Source: Oscillospiraceae bacterium (GTDB lineage: Bacteria; Bacillota; Clostridia; Oscillospirales; Ruminococcaceae). From it: a stretch of 64,000 bases of DNA. The first letter of the stretch is position 1. The number at the start of each line of letters is the position of its first letter. A model generated the notes under the pieces. That model had not been told where the DNA came from. It searched no databases and saw nothing but the letters and a program-made list of their open reading frames with translations. The stretch is taken from assembly GCA_902779915.1 (NCBI GenBank), contig CACZDM010000001.1, positions 124,001 to 188,000 on the forward strand, in the 5' to 3' direction. A program made the translations under genes and the position numbers. This document shows, one piece after another, positions 8,402 through 18,208 of this stretch.

Positions 8402-9613
8402 TTATTTAACATTTTTTCTCTTTTTCCGAGAGACAACATATCCTAGGCCTGCGATTCCTGAAACGCTAACAGCTAGAGCAACAACCGCAGCAGAAAAGTG
8501 ATCAATTCCGGATCCTGTTCCCTTGATTATGCGTCCGCCTCCGCCGACAGAACCAAACTTTCCTGCTTGACCCGGTCTGTCTTCACGACTCAGTTTGTCT
8601 TCACGACTCAGTTTGTCTCCGCGACTAGGTCTTATTATTAGACCTGGATTACCGCTTTCACCGCCGCCTTGAGGTCTAGCAATTGGCTCTATGCGAACAA
8701 CATATCCATTGCCATCAAAAACAATTCCGAAATCCCTGCCTTCAAGTTTTTTTTGGCCTTCTATAAGATTTTCACCCTCGGTATAGTAAGAACGTAACAA
8801 AAGACGTGAAAGCCTTTTATAGAAATCAACAGCGTCTTGTCTGGGGAGTCTATCCAGAAATAAAAAATCTTCATCTGTTCCTAAAGAACGTTTCATTTCG
8901 CTTGCATTTGCAATCAAAAGTATCAATTTTTCCATTAAGCCAGTTACACACATTCCATCGACAAAGCTATCCAAAGACTCTTCGTGGTTGACTCCTAAAA
9001 ATCTGTCATATTCAACCATCGCTCTGAAAAGCGCTCGCAGACACAAAGCGTCATGCTTTTGCTCATTAGTTGCTGGATCTAGCCCATAAATTTCGCGTAT
9101 TTTATACAGGAATTTCGCCTCATCATAAACAACTCCCTTATACGGCTTTTCCTGGCCATCTCTGTTTTGGACAGTGTAATATATGGTTCCCCAATCCGTC
9201 AAAAGTTTAAAGTCGTTTTTGACTCTCCAGTTGCTTTGCCAATAACCGTCATTGTGGCCAAAATTGGTTAGCATCGCCCTTAAATTATTTTCCTCAGCGT
9301 CTAGACCAGCTCGAAAACCCTCAGGACTCATAATCCAATCCGCCCAACATTCAGTACTATAATCTTCACTAGCTGTGACATCCGCCTCTGTTGCCTCAGC
9401 ATAGCCAAGGACTTCAGAAAGCAAGTTCAACCATCCACCATGATTTCCAATACTCGTATTATAATCTTCCTGTTCATAGTGTATCGTTAAATCCCGAATT
9501 CTCGCTCCAATTTCCTCCGCACTCAGCGCGCTTGCGACCCCACTTGATAGCGCAAGGCTAACTGCAACCAAAGCAGCTGTAAACATTGACAACAGTTTTT
9601 TAATTTTTCCCAT
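8402..9613 (-). CDS. Exported membrane-anchored surface protein, paralog of the gene at 4.0 kb
   Basis: A 403-residue protein with a signal peptide ending near GVASALSAEE, a soluble domain paralogous to the 3972-5267 product (shared GGWLNLLSEVLGYAEA, LTNFGHND, SNWRVKNDF, KIREIYGLDP), a linker and a C-terminal membrane helix followed by SRKKRKNVK. The linker holds a small repeat, LSREDK twice plus LSREDR-like and GDK variants, encoded by an 18-bp tandem DNA repeat. Its GGAGG ribosome site is eight bases before ATG 9613. Gene, terminator and orientation mirror the first paralog, suggesting an inverted duplication. Function unknown. Confidence 0.75.
   Translation of the reverse strand: MGKIKKLLSMFTAALVAVSLALSSGVASALSAEEIGARIRDLTIHYEQEDYNTSIGNHGGWLNLLSEVLGYAEATEADVTASEDYSTECWADWIMSPEGFRAGLDAEENNLRAMLTNFGHNDGYWQSNWRVKNDFKLLTDWGTIYYTVQNRDGQEKPYKGVVYDEAKFLYKIREIYGLDPATNEQKHDALCLRALFRAMVEYDRFLGVNHEESLDSFVDGMCVTGLMEKLILLIANASEMKRSLGTDEDFLFLDRLPRQDAVDFYKRLSRLLLRSYYTEGENLIEGQKKLEGRDFGIVFDGNGYVVRIEPIARPQGGGESGNPGLIIRPSRGDKLSREDKLSREDRPGQAGKFGSVGGGGRIIKGTGSGIDHFSAAVVALAVSVSGIAGLGYVVSRKKRKNVK
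8581..8630 (-). repeat. 18-bp tandem repeat in surface protein linker
   Basis: Two perfect units (8581-8598, 8599-8616) and a partial third of CTTCACGACTCAGTTTGT, read on the plus strand. It encodes the LSREDK repeats. Unit length is a multiple of three, so copy-number change keeps the frame. Confidence 0.85.
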
Positions 9614-9692
9614 GGTTTTTCTACCTCCTGAAAATTAATGTATTTAATTAAAATAAACTCACATTAACTCGCAACCTTTCCACTTTGTTAAC

Positions 9693-9721
9693 ATTATATC
9701 GACAATTTTTTCCAAATTCAA
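9693..9721 (-). promoter_or_regulatory. Sigma-A promoter of second surface gene
   Basis: On the minus strand, TTGAAT (9721-9716) and TATAAT (9698-9693) are separated by 17 bases, 80 bases before the start codon. Confidence 0.7.
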
Positions 9722-9981
9722 TTGGTAATTTGCACAAATAATTTGCGAAATTTTTAAAAATTTATCGCTCAAAAAAATTTTTTTTAATAAAACACAATCA
9801 ACTTGCGCCATTTATTCATTTTGTAAGTTTACACAAAATATTTTGATAAAATATTAACGGAGTGTTTTTTTTAACCTGCTCTTTGAGTTTTGGAATAATT
9901 ACAAAATTGTCAGACAATAATTTATATAGCAATATATCACAGTTAATTTACCAAAAACAAAATACTGGTATGATTTTATTG

Positions 9982-10036
9982 AGTTACATTTGTCCCCTCA
10001 AAAGCCTTCCGCCTCCTTTAAAGCTTCCTCAACAGC
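9982..10036 (-). repeat. Internally deleted copy of the dispersed repeat
   Basis: The minus strand reads CTGTTGAGGAAGCTTTAAAG and then GAGGGGACAAATGTAAC, resembling the two ends of the copy at 27.3-27.5 kb with the middle missing. The remainder of 9722-10365 is AT-rich; two short frames there (9862-10056 plus, 10077-10277 minus) lack ribosome sites and look accidental. Confidence 0.35.
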
Positions 10037-10365
10037 TCCCCTCAAAACCCTCTTAAAAAATTTGCTGTGATTTTTTTTAAGCAATTACCATATATATTAC
10101 CATTTGTTGAAAAATGTTGTAGAAAATGCGTGTTTTAAAACAAGAAATATTTGTGAAAAATATACAATATTTAACACAAAAAAACTGAACTAAAAACATA
10201 ATATTTAACCAAATACGATTCTTATATTTTAGAATGGATATAGATATTGCTTGACTTGATGTATATTTTCGACACAATGTAAAAATTTTAGTAAAACTAC
10301 CCTCGAGTTAACAAAATGTTCATAAATATTAATGATTAATGAATAAAATTTTTATAAAACAGCAT

Positions 10366-10394
10366 TTGCAAATTTTCGCGATTTAGTGTATAAT
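10366..10394 (+). promoter_or_regulatory. Sigma-A promoter of recJ
   Basis: TTGCAA (10366-10371), 17 bases, TATAAT (10389-10394), 35 bases before the recJ start. Confidence 0.75.
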
Positions 10395-10428
10395 TAATGT
10401 ATAAGATTATTGAGGGGGCAATTAGGCT

Positions 10429-12450
10429 ATGAGTTTAACCCGGTGGGTTTTGAAAAAAGAGGACACACAAAAAGCAAATGAATTTAAAGAAAAATTTGGA
10501 TTTGGCGATTTGGTTTCAAAAATTTTGTCTTCAAGAAATCTAACTTGCAGTCAGTTTGAAGAGACGTTTTCATGTAAGTCAATCGAATCTCCTTTTGCTT
10601 TAAAGGACATGAACAAAGCTGTTAAAAGGATTAACGAAGCTTTAAAAAGCAACGAAAAAATTGCAATATATGGAGACTATGATTGCGATGGAATTTGTTC
10701 GGCTGCAATTATCTATACATATCTGCGCTCGAAAGGAGCCGATGTTTTGGAATATATCCCTGAACGCTCTGAAGGATATGGTATTTCAACTTTGGGGATA
10801 GATTTTTTAAAGGAGCAGGGGGTTGATTTGATAATAACAGTTGACAACGGCATAGTTGCGTTTGATGAAGCTCTATATGCAAAAGAATGTGGGATGGAGC
10901 TTCTCATAACAGACCACCACAACGCTCTAGACCAGATGCCTGAGGCGGTCGCGATTGTCAACCCCAAAAGGCCAGGTGACGAGTCTCGATTTAAGGATAT
11001 ATGCGGCGCTTTTGTTGCATTTAAATTGGTTACTGCTCTCGAGGGCGGAGAATATCAAAAATCCTTTGATCTCTTTGGGGATTTGGTTGCTGTTGCGACA
11101 ATAGGGGACGTTATGCCGCTTGTTAAAGAAAACAGGCTTGTTGTTGAAAAAGGGCTTAAAATTCTCAAAAAAACAAAAAATCACGGTCTGCGCCATCTGG
11201 TTAAGCTGTCTTCCCTGCTAAACAACATTTCCTCAACCTCCGTTGCTTTTGGAATATGTCCAAGAATTAACGCAACCGGAAGGCTTGGAAACGCAAAGCT
11301 TTCCTTTAAATTGTTAACGTGCGAAGACGAAACAACGGCCCAGGCGCTTGCTGATGAGGTTTTTGGATATAATGTCCAGAGGCAATCAATCGAGCGCGAA
11401 ATGATGAATGAAATTCAAGATTTGATCTCTCAAAATCACGGCGAACTCAACAATCCGGTTTTGGTTGTTTGGGGTCAAAATTGGCAAAAAGGCTTGATTG
11501 GAATAGTTGCTGGAAAGTTAATGAACCTATACTCCAAGCCGGTTGTTGTTATGTCAATTGAAGGGGGAAATGCTGTTGGGTCTGCGCGGTCGTTTGCGGG
11601 CTTTTCGATGTATGGCGCCCTAAAATATTGCAGTGAGTATTTTTCAAAATGGGGAGGTCATGAACTGGCCGGAGGATTCACAATTGACGCCGACAAAATA
11701 AAAGACTTTAAGCAAAAAATAAACCAATATGCTCTGAATAATCCGCCTGCGCTTCGTGAAACCGCCATAGATTTAGTTGTTGACCCAAAATATTTAAACA
11801 TAGGCATGGTTAAAGAGCTTGGAAAATTGGGGCCTTTTGGCCAGGAAAATCCCCAGCCAACCTTCATGATAGAAAACGCAAAGCTCATCGACATCGTCCC
11901 CCTCTCAGAACACAGACATTTAAGATTAAAATTTTTGACAAAGTCCATCTCAATCAACACTGTTTATTTCAATATGCCGGTTTCTAATTTTTACTATAAA
12001 ACGGGCAATGTTTTTAATATTTTAGTTAACATTGAAATTAACCACTATCAAGGGACCGATCGAATCAGCTATAAAATAGTTGATATGCGTCCGGTTGAGA
12101 TCAACCAAGCCAAGATTATTGCGGCAGCTATGGAATTTGAAAGCATTATTCGAGGCGGGAATGTTTCAAATGCGTTGAGGCATGTCATCATCCCAACAAA
12201 GAATGAATTTTTGGCAGTATATAAATTAATAAAACAATTGAAAATTTTCCACGGAGATTCATATACTCTATACACATTGATTTGCAAAAGCCCAATAAAC
12301 TACTGTAAACTCAAAATTATACTGGAAGTTTTATCTATGGAAGGGCTGATCAGATTTTGCTCAAAAGGAATTGAATATGTTCCAAACGTTTGCAAAATCG
12401 ATTTAAAATCCAATCCTTTGCTAAAGAAGCTGCGCCAAGAAATAGCTTAA
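10429..12450 (+). CDS. recJ: Single-stranded-DNA exonuclease RecJ
   Basis: A 673-residue DHH-family 5'-3' exonuclease acting in recombination and mismatch/base excision repair. Motif I is YGDYDCDG, motif II VDNG, the DHH motif is ITDHHNALDQMP, and the DHHA1 domain has KWGGHELAGGFTI. An OB-like domain follows (LGPFGQENPQPTF is the typical entry), then a C-terminal extension of about 110 residues. GAGGGGG lies before the ATG. It is the first gene of a run with rel and a metallo-hydrolase, a common clostridial order. Confidence 0.93.
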   Translation: MSLTRWVLKKEDTQKANEFKEKFGFGDLVSKILSSRNLTCSQFEETFSCKSIESPFALKDMNKAVKRINEALKSNEKIAIYGDYDCDGICSAAIIYTYLRSKGADVLEYIPERSEGYGISTLGIDFLKEQGVDLIITVDNGIVAFDEALYAKECGMELLITDHHNALDQMPEAVAIVNPKRPGDESRFKDICGAFVAFKLVTALEGGEYQKSFDLFGDLVAVATIGDVMPLVKENRLVVEKGLKILKKTKNHGLRHLVKLSSLLNNISSTSVAFGICPRINATGRLGNAKLSFKLLTCEDETTAQALADEVFGYNVQRQSIEREMMNEIQDLISQNHGELNNPVLVVWGQNWQKGLIGIVAGKLMNLYSKPVVVMSIEGGNAVGSARSFAGFSMYGALKYCSEYFSKWGGHELAGGFTIDADKIKDFKQKINQYALNNPPALRETAIDLVVDPKYLNIGMVKELGKLGPFGQENPQPTFMIENAKLIDIVPLSEHRHLRLKFLTKSISINTVYFNMPVSNFYYKTGNVFNILVNIEINHYQGTDRISYKIVDMRPVEINQAKIIAAAMEFESIIRGGNVSNALRHVIIPTKNEFLAVYKLIKQLKIFHGDSYTLYTLICKSPINYCKLKIILEVLSMEGLIRFCSKGIEYVPNVCKIDLKSNPLLKKLRQEIA

Positions 12451-12497
12451 AAACAGCACATTGTGCGTTTTATATGGTAGGGGGGGTGTTTGAGTTT

Positions 12498-14681
12498 ATG
12501 GCAGCTGAAATTAGTGATCTTTTAAACGCGATCCACAGCGCTGAACGTCCATATGATATTTCATTAATCCTTAAGGCATATGAATTTGCCAAAACTTGCC
12601 ACAGCGATCAAAAAAGGCTCTCAGGAGAGCCCTATATCACCCACCCTATTGGCGTTGCGCTGACCCTTCTCGATCTGGGAATGGACAGCAGCTCGATTGC
12701 TGCGGGGCTTTTGCATGACGTCATAGAAGACACCAAAACCTCAAAACAAGACATCTGCGAAACCTTTGGCGAAGACATCGCATTTTTGGTTGACGGGACG
12801 ACAAAACTCAAAAACATCCCCCTACACACCCAAGAAGAGCAGCAGATTGAAAACCTGAGAAAGATGCTGCTTGCCATGTCTCGTGACATCAGAGTTATTA
12901 TTATTAAACTCGCGGACAGGCTCCACAACATGCGAACTGCAGACGCTTGGCCGGAGCAAAAGAGACGGGATAAATCTTTGGAAACGATGGAAATATATGC
13001 TCCGCTTGCGCAAAGACTTGGAATGACAACCATCAAAGAAGAGCTTGAAGACATCTCCTTTAGATATCTAGACCCGATTGCATATGACGAAATAACCGAA
13101 GTTTTAAAGCAAAAACACAAACTAACCAGGTCGATAAATTTTGGAAATAAAACCTATATAGAATATATAGAGCAAAAGGTTCATGCCAAAGTCAAAGACA
13201 TGGTTTCCAGGGTTAAAACTAGCGGAAGAATTAAAAGCCACTATGGCATATATCGAAAAGTGTATATGAAAGGCAAAGATTGGGACGAAGTTTTCGACAT
13301 ATATGCCATACGAATCATTGTCAACACGGTTTTAGAGTGCTATAGCGTTTTAGGCGCTATGCACGACATGTTCACCCCCATTCCAAACCGGTTTAAAGAC
13401 TATATTTCAACCCCTAAACCCAATATGTATCAAAGCCTACACACAACGGTTATCGCATCAGATGGGATTCCGTTTGAGATTCAGATACGAACCTTCGAGA
13501 TGCATTATGTTGCGGAATATGGAATTGCTGCGCACTGGAAATATAAACAGGGAATTGAGAAAAATGATGATCTTGCGAAAAAAATGGCTTGGATTAGACA
13601 TATAATCGAGCTTCAGCAGGAAGTTAAAAACACTGAAGACCTCATCAACTCAATCAAAACAGACATTGGCTCTGAAGAAGTTTTTGTTTTGACTCCAAAC
13701 GGAGAGGTCAAATCCCTTCCCGTTGGCAGCACAATAATAGATTTTGCATATTTAATTCACTCTGAAATTGGCAACAAAATGATTGGCGGGAAAATAAACG
13801 GAAAAATCGCCCCCATAGAAACCAAGCTTAAAACAAACCAAGTTGTTGAAATAATAACGACGAAATCAGCATCACACGGGCCATCCAGAAATTGGCTGAA
13901 TATCGTCAAAACGACAGAAGCTAAAAACAAAATCAAGGCTTGGTTTAAAAAGAAAAAAAGGCCGGAAAATATACGAGGAGGAATAAACGAGCTAAAAAAA
14001 GAGCTTTTGAAAAACGACCTAAACCTTGACGAAAGCGAATTTGACGAGTTTTTCAAACCGATCGCAACCCGATATCAATTTAACTCGGTTGAGGATTTTT
14101 ATGCTGCAATTGGATATGGCGGGGTTATTGTTTCAAAAATGATGCCAAACATTAAAAAATTATATTTTAAATATAATAAAAATGAATCCAGTCCTAGATT
14201 TATTTTTCAATCAAATAATTTTTCTTCTTCAACTGGAGTTGTTGTCGAAGGGATAGACCACTGTCTTGTCAGCCTAGCCAAATGTTGTGGTCCAATTCCA
14301 GGCAATAACATAGTTGGCTTTATAACCCGGGGAAGCGGCGTCTCTGTCCATAAAACCAATTGCCAAAACATTTTAAACGCTCAAAAAGATTCGGCCAAAG
14401 TCGATCGATTCATCCCGGTCTATTGGCAGATGTCCTCAAACAACAGATACATTTCAACTCTTCAAATTCTGGCTGTCAACAGCGATGAAATGATTTTTAA
14501 AACAACATCAACATTATCCAAACTGAATGTTCCAATAAGCGAACTCAATGTGAAATTTTTAGAAAATGAGAATATTAAAATAGATATTAGCATTTTTATC
14601 CGCCATGTTTCGGATCTAAAAGATGTCATTTGGCAGTTGAAAAAACTCGATGGAATCATATCTGTTGACTCAAAATCTTAA
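12498..14681 (+). CDS. relA: Bifunctional (p)ppGpp synthetase/hydrolase (Rel)
   Basis: A 727-residue stringent-response enzyme that makes and degrades (p)ppGpp. Order of domains: HD hydrolase (HPIGVALTLLDLG, LLHDVIEDT, KLADRLHNMRT), synthetase (GRIKSHYGIYRK, FDIYAIRIIV, NMYQSLHTTV, FEIQIRT), TGS (VFVLTPNGEVKSLPVGSTI), a conserved CCGPIPG region and a C-terminal ACT domain. The synthetase loop reads RFKD, the form found in bifunctional Rel enzymes. The ATG at 12498 follows a G-rich ribosome site; the open frame extends upstream to 12390 inside recJ without a better start. Confidence 0.93.
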   Translation: MAAEISDLLNAIHSAERPYDISLILKAYEFAKTCHSDQKRLSGEPYITHPIGVALTLLDLGMDSSSIAAGLLHDVIEDTKTSKQDICETFGEDIAFLVDGTTKLKNIPLHTQEEQQIENLRKMLLAMSRDIRVIIIKLADRLHNMRTADAWPEQKRRDKSLETMEIYAPLAQRLGMTTIKEELEDISFRYLDPIAYDEITEVLKQKHKLTRSINFGNKTYIEYIEQKVHAKVKDMVSRVKTSGRIKSHYGIYRKVYMKGKDWDEVFDIYAIRIIVNTVLECYSVLGAMHDMFTPIPNRFKDYISTPKPNMYQSLHTTVIASDGIPFEIQIRTFEMHYVAEYGIAAHWKYKQGIEKNDDLAKKMAWIRHIIELQQEVKNTEDLINSIKTDIGSEEVFVLTPNGEVKSLPVGSTIIDFAYLIHSEIGNKMIGGKINGKIAPIETKLKTNQVVEIITTKSASHGPSRNWLNIVKTTEAKNKIKAWFKKKKRPENIRGGINELKKELLKNDLNLDESEFDEFFKPIATRYQFNSVEDFYAAIGYGGVIVSKMMPNIKKLYFKYNKNESSPRFIFQSNNFSSSTGVVVEGIDHCLVSLAKCCGPIPGNNIVGFITRGSGVSVHKTNCQNILNAQKDSAKVDRFIPVYWQMSSNNRYISTLQILAVNSDEMIFKTTSTLSKLNVPISELNVKFLENENIKIDISIFIRHVSDLKDVIWQLKKLDGIISVDSKS

Positions 14682-14727
14682 ACTTTATCCAAAATTTATA
14701 TATACATTTTAAAGGGAGCGATTGGGA

Positions 14728-15369
14728 GTGGAAAAATTTTTTTCAAACGGAAAATATAGATTAAAAAAATTCGTTTTAGGTCAATTAAAAACGAATTGTT
14801 ATTTAATTGTTGACAAAAATGATGATTGCGCGATAGTTGACCCTGGAGCCTGTGACCCTGCTTTGACCGAGTGGATTAGGGCAAATGGGATTAATCCAAG
14901 GTTTGTCCTTTTAACCCACGGACATTTTGACCACGTTTTGGGTTTGAAGCAATTTTTAAGCCTGCCAGCATATATTCATGAATTTGACAAAGAAATGTTG
15001 GACAGCAGCAAAAAAAGCTCCGCAAATTTTTTCAACAAAGATATTGAATATAATGAAGAAAATCTTATCACTTTTTCAGACGGATTTAAAATTCCCTTTG
15101 GCTCAGATTTTTTCACCGCGATCCACACTCCCGGCCACACCAAAGGCAGTACAACATATTTGCTTTCAGATCAAACTTTGTTCACTGGAGACGCAATTTT
15201 TGCAGGGACGGTTGGCAGATATGATTTGTTTGGGGGAAGCGAAGAAAAAACAAAGCAAACCGTTCAAAAAATTGCGAATTTAAGCGGAAATTATTCAATA
15301 TATCCCGGTCATGGACGGCCAACAAGTCTTGAGGACGAGAAAAAGACCAACCAATATTTCCTGCAATAG
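14728..15369 (+). CDS. Metallo-beta-lactamase-fold hydrolase (glyoxalase II-like)
   Basis: A 213-residue MBL-fold hydrolase. Metal ligands are visible in THGHFDH (HxHxDH), TPGHTKGS, FTGDAIF and YPGHGRPT. The spacing matches the YcbL/GloB-like clade that commonly follows rel in clostridia; substrates of that clade are thioesters such as lactoylglutathione analogues, but none is assigned here. GTG 14728 is chosen because GGGAG (14714-14718) is nine bases away, whereas the TTG at 14722 is too close. Confidence 0.88.
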   Translation: MEKFFSNGKYRLKKFVLGQLKTNCYLIVDKNDDCAIVDPGACDPALTEWIRANGINPRFVLLTHGHFDHVLGLKQFLSLPAYIHEFDKEMLDSSKKSSANFFNKDIEYNEENLITFSDGFKIPFGSDFFTAIHTPGHTKGSTTYLLSDQTLFTGDAIFAGTVGRYDLFGGSEEKTKQTVQKIANLSGNYSIYPGHGRPTSLEDEKKTNQYFLQ

Positions 15370-15403
15370 CAAAATATATCATGAAATTTTTTGAAAATAT
15401 TAG

Positions 15404-15432
15404 TTGACGTTTTGTGGCATATGTTATATAAT
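15404..15432 (+). promoter_or_regulatory. Sigma-A promoter of cysE operon
   Basis: TTGACG (15404-15409), 17 bases, TATAAT (15427-15432), 42 bases before the cysE start. Confidence 0.85.
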
Positions 15433-15474
15433 GACTTTAATTTTATTTTTGTGTCTAGAAAGTGGTGTTAGTTT

Positions 15475-16407
15475 ATGATAACTAGAATTCAAGCAAAAAT
15501 TGAAGGACTTGTTGAAAAATTGATGGATGACTACGCTAAATGCAGGGTTATAGACAAAATTAAAATGTTTGAATATCCGAAAAAAGACGTTATTATTGAT
15601 GTTCTTGAAAAACTGCGAATTGTCATATATCCTGGATATTATACTAATAGTAGCTATAGAGCATACTCAATCAAAAATAACGTTGCTGTTTTGCTCGAAG
15701 ACATCACACACAATCTTATAGAACAAATTGCAATTGTTTTGCGATATTCCCCGAAGCATCAAGACTCAACCGATCAAGGAATTTCAATCGCAGCCCAGGA
15801 AACAGCTTTTAGTTTTTTAGATCAAATTCCCAAAATCCGAGAATATATCGAAACGGACATTCAAGCTGCGTATGACGGCGACCCTGCCGCATATAACAAA
15901 GACGAAATTATATGCACATATCCCGGTCTATATGCCATTCTCACTGCGCGAATAGCTCATGAACTTTTTTTGCTGGACGTTCCGCTGATTCCGCGAATCA
16001 TGACTGAACACGCTCACAGCAAAACAGGAATCGACATCCACCCCGGAACGACAATTGGGAAATATTTCTTTATAGACCACGGAACAGGGATTGTTATTGG
16101 CGAAACCACCGAGATCGGAGAAAACGTTAAAATATATCAGGGCGTCACGCTTGGCGCGTTATCAACTCGAGGAGGTCAAAATTTAAAAGGAACGAAACGT
16201 CACCCGACAATTTGTGATAATGTGACAATATATTCCGGAGCGTCGATTTTGGGCGGAAAAACAATCATCGGAAAGGATGTTGTTGTTGGGGGAAACGCAT
16301 TTATCACAGAGTCGATTCCTCAAGGCGCGAAGGTTAGCGTTAAAGGCCAGGAGCTTGTATATAACTATGGTTTTAAAGATTTGGCCAGGCGCAAGGATGA
16401 ATCTTAA
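15475..16407 (+). CDS. cysE: Serine O-acetyltransferase (CysE, EpsC-type)
   Basis: A 310-residue enzyme transferring acetyl from acetyl-CoA to serine, the first step of cysteine synthesis. The helical N-terminal part is long (about 180 residues), as in the EpsC-type enzymes. The C-terminal left-handed beta-helix contains hexapeptide repeats (GIDIHPGTTIG, DHGTGIVIGETTEIG, GVTLGA, GKDVVVGGNAFIT) and the catalytic histidines in HAHSKTGIDIH and IDHGTG. It is followed by tcdA and cysK, so O-acetylserine is consumed by the product of the third gene. Confidence 0.92.
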   Translation: MITRIQAKIEGLVEKLMDDYAKCRVIDKIKMFEYPKKDVIIDVLEKLRIVIYPGYYTNSSYRAYSIKNNVAVLLEDITHNLIEQIAIVLRYSPKHQDSTDQGISIAAQETAFSFLDQIPKIREYIETDIQAAYDGDPAAYNKDEIICTYPGLYAILTARIAHELFLLDVPLIPRIMTEHAHSKTGIDIHPGTTIGKYFFIDHGTGIVIGETTEIGENVKIYQGVTLGALSTRGGQNLKGTKRHPTICDNVTIYSGASILGGKTIIGKDVVVGGNAFITESIPQGAKVSVKGQELVYNYGFKDLARRKDES

Positions 16408-16472
16408 AATTTCAGCTAGGATAAACTCAAATTTTTATACTATTTGTTGTTAAGGAGAATTCAAAAGAGCAG

Positions 16473-17180
16473 ATGTTGGATCAATTTTTGAGAACGCAGC
16501 TGGTTTTTGGCAAAGAATCCATGGAAATTTTAGCAAAATCGAGAGTTGCGGTTTTTGGCGTTGGAGGGGTTGGATCCCATGCTGTTGAGGCTTTGGCGCG
16601 ATCTGGCGTTGGAAAACTAGACATAATTGATAGCGACAAAGTGTGTGTGACTAATATAAATCGCCAAGTGTTTGCAACGCTCAAAACAATCGGAAAGCCA
16701 AAGGTTGAGGTCGCAAGAGAGCGCATTTTAACCATTAACCCCAATTGCGAGGTCACAGCACACCAAGTTTTTTATGCGCCAGGCTGCAATGCTGGGTTTG
16801 ATTTTAAACAGTTTGACTATGTTGTTGACGCCATAGACACTGTCACAGGGAAGCTTTGGCTGGTCATGAATGCAAACGCTTCAAAAACGCCGATAATAAG
16901 CTCTATGGGAACGGGAAACAAGGTTGACGCAGCTTTGCTTGAAGTTTCCGACATCTACAAAACTTCAGTCTGCCCTTTGGCCAGAGTCATGCGACGTGAA
17001 TGCCGCCGACGTGGAATTAAAAAGCTGAAGGTTGTTTGGTCTAGGGAAAAGCCTTTGCGCCCAATTAAGCTTCAAAAATCCGATTCTGGTCGAGTTATCC
17101 CTGGCTCGACTGCGTTTGTTCCTGCGGTTGCAGGGCTGATTATTGCGGGAGAAGTTGTTAAGAGTTTAATAAATTTATGA
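16473..17180 (+). CDS. tcdA: tRNA threonylcarbamoyladenosine dehydratase (TcdA/CsdL)
   Basis: A 235-residue E1-like enzyme of the ThiF/MoeB/HesA family. The ATP-binding GVGGVGSHAVEALARSGVGK (about residues 28-47), the NRQ triad in TNINRQ and the block VCPLARVMRRECRRRGI are typical of TcdA, which cyclises t6A at position 37 of tRNAs. There is no paired ubiquitin-like protein nearby, which favours TcdA over ThiF. It sits between cysE and cysK; in other species TcdA works with a cysteine desulfurase-linked system, so the sulfur context may be meaningful. Confidence 0.88.
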   Translation: MLDQFLRTQLVFGKESMEILAKSRVAVFGVGGVGSHAVEALARSGVGKLDIIDSDKVCVTNINRQVFATLKTIGKPKVEVARERILTINPNCEVTAHQVFYAPGCNAGFDFKQFDYVVDAIDTVTGKLWLVMNANASKTPIISSMGTGNKVDAALLEVSDIYKTSVCPLARVMRRECRRRGIKKLKVVWSREKPLRPIKLQKSDSGRVIPGSTAFVPAVAGLIIAGEVVKSLINL

Positions 17181-17242
17181 AATAGCGAAATAATTTTGTC
17201 AACATCTATAATTAACAAATTTTAGAACTTTTGGAGGAGCAG

Positions 17243-18190
17243 ATGAAGATATATAAAAAAATCACTGATCTTGTTGGAAAGACGCCTTTGTTTGAGCTTG
17301 AAAATTTTGCAAAGATGAAGGGCCTTGAAGCGACTGTTCTTGGAAAGCTTGAATTTTTTAATCCAGCTGGAAGCGTTAAAGACAGGGTTGCCATGGCCAT
17401 GATTGATGATGCGCAGGCCAGGGGAATTTTAAAACCAGGCTCTCTGATTATTGAGCCAACCAGCGGAAACACAGGAATTGGTCTTGCTGCGATTGGGGCG
17501 GCTCGGGGATATAAAGTTATTGTGACGATGCCTGAGACAATGAGCGTTGAGCGAAGAAATCTCCTTAAAGCATATGGAGCTTGCGTTATTTTGACTGACG
17601 GCTCTCGGGGAATGGAAGGGGCAATTGAAAAAGCCAGGGAGCTCGCTTTAAAAAACAAAAACAGCTTTATTCCAAGCCAATTCACAAATCCTTCTAATCC
17701 AAATATACATTTTAAAACAACAGGCCCTGAAATTTGGAGCGACGCCGATTCCAAAGTTGATTTTTTTGTTGCTGGCGTTGGAACAGGAGGGACGATCACT
17801 GGGGTTGGCAAATATTTAAAAAGCAAAAATCCAAACATAAAAATTGTTGCTGTTGAGCCGGCTGGTTCTCCTGTCCTTTCCGGCAAAAAACCAGGCCCAC
17901 ACCAAATTCAAGGCATTGGCGCGGGCTTTATTCCGAAAATATTAGACACTGATATAATAGATGAAATCATTACAGTTTCGGATGAGGACGCGTTTGAAAG
18001 CGGAAGGGCTCTTGCCAAAAGCGAAGGCTTGCTTGTTGGAATTTCATCGGGAGCCGCAGTTTGGGCGGCAAGCCAAGTTGCAAAAAGGCCAGAAAACAAG
18101 GGGAAAACCATTGTCGCCCTCCTTCCAGACAGCGGCGAACGCTATCTTTCAGGCGCTTTGTTGGAAAAGCAAAATTCCACTCAAGCATAG
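17243..18190 (+). CDS. cysK: Cysteine synthase A (O-acetylserine sulfhydrylase)
   Basis: A 315-residue PLP enzyme that converts O-acetylserine and sulfide to cysteine. The PLP lysine is in GSVKDRVA, the substrate loop is [11 protein letters not shown], the phosphate loop is [13 protein letters not shown], and [13 protein letters not shown] and [13 protein letters not shown] complete the signature. ATG 17243 follows GGAGG at 17233-17237; the frame opens with a TTG at 17231 inside the ribosome site. Last gene of the cysE-tcdA-cysK operon and convergent with the GG-leader cluster. Confidence 0.95.
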   Translation: MKIYKKITDLVGKTPLFELENFAKMKGLEATVLGKLEFFNPAGSVKDRVAMAMIDDAQARGILKPGSLIIEPTSGNTGIGLAAIGAARGYKVIVTMPETMSVERRNLLKAYGACVILTDGSRGMEGAIEKARELALKNKNSFIPSQFTNPSNPNIHFKTTGPEIWSDADSKVDFFVAGVGTGGTITGVGKYLKSKNPNIKIVAVEPAGSPVLSGKKPGPHQIQGIGAGFIPKILDTDIIDEIITVSDEDAFESGRALAKSEGLLVGISSGAAVWAASQVAKRPENKGKTIVALLPDSGERYLSGALLEKQNSTQA

Positions 18191-18208
18191 TTTCAAAAAT
18201 CAGGACCG

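Noticed and set aside
9862-10056. 64-codon plus-strand gene between the surface gene and recJ
   Set aside because: No convincing ribosome site or domain, and its end overlaps a repeat remnant on the other strand.
12632-13120. 162-codon minus-strand frame inside rel
   Set aside because: It is a shadow of the highly conserved Rel HD domain.
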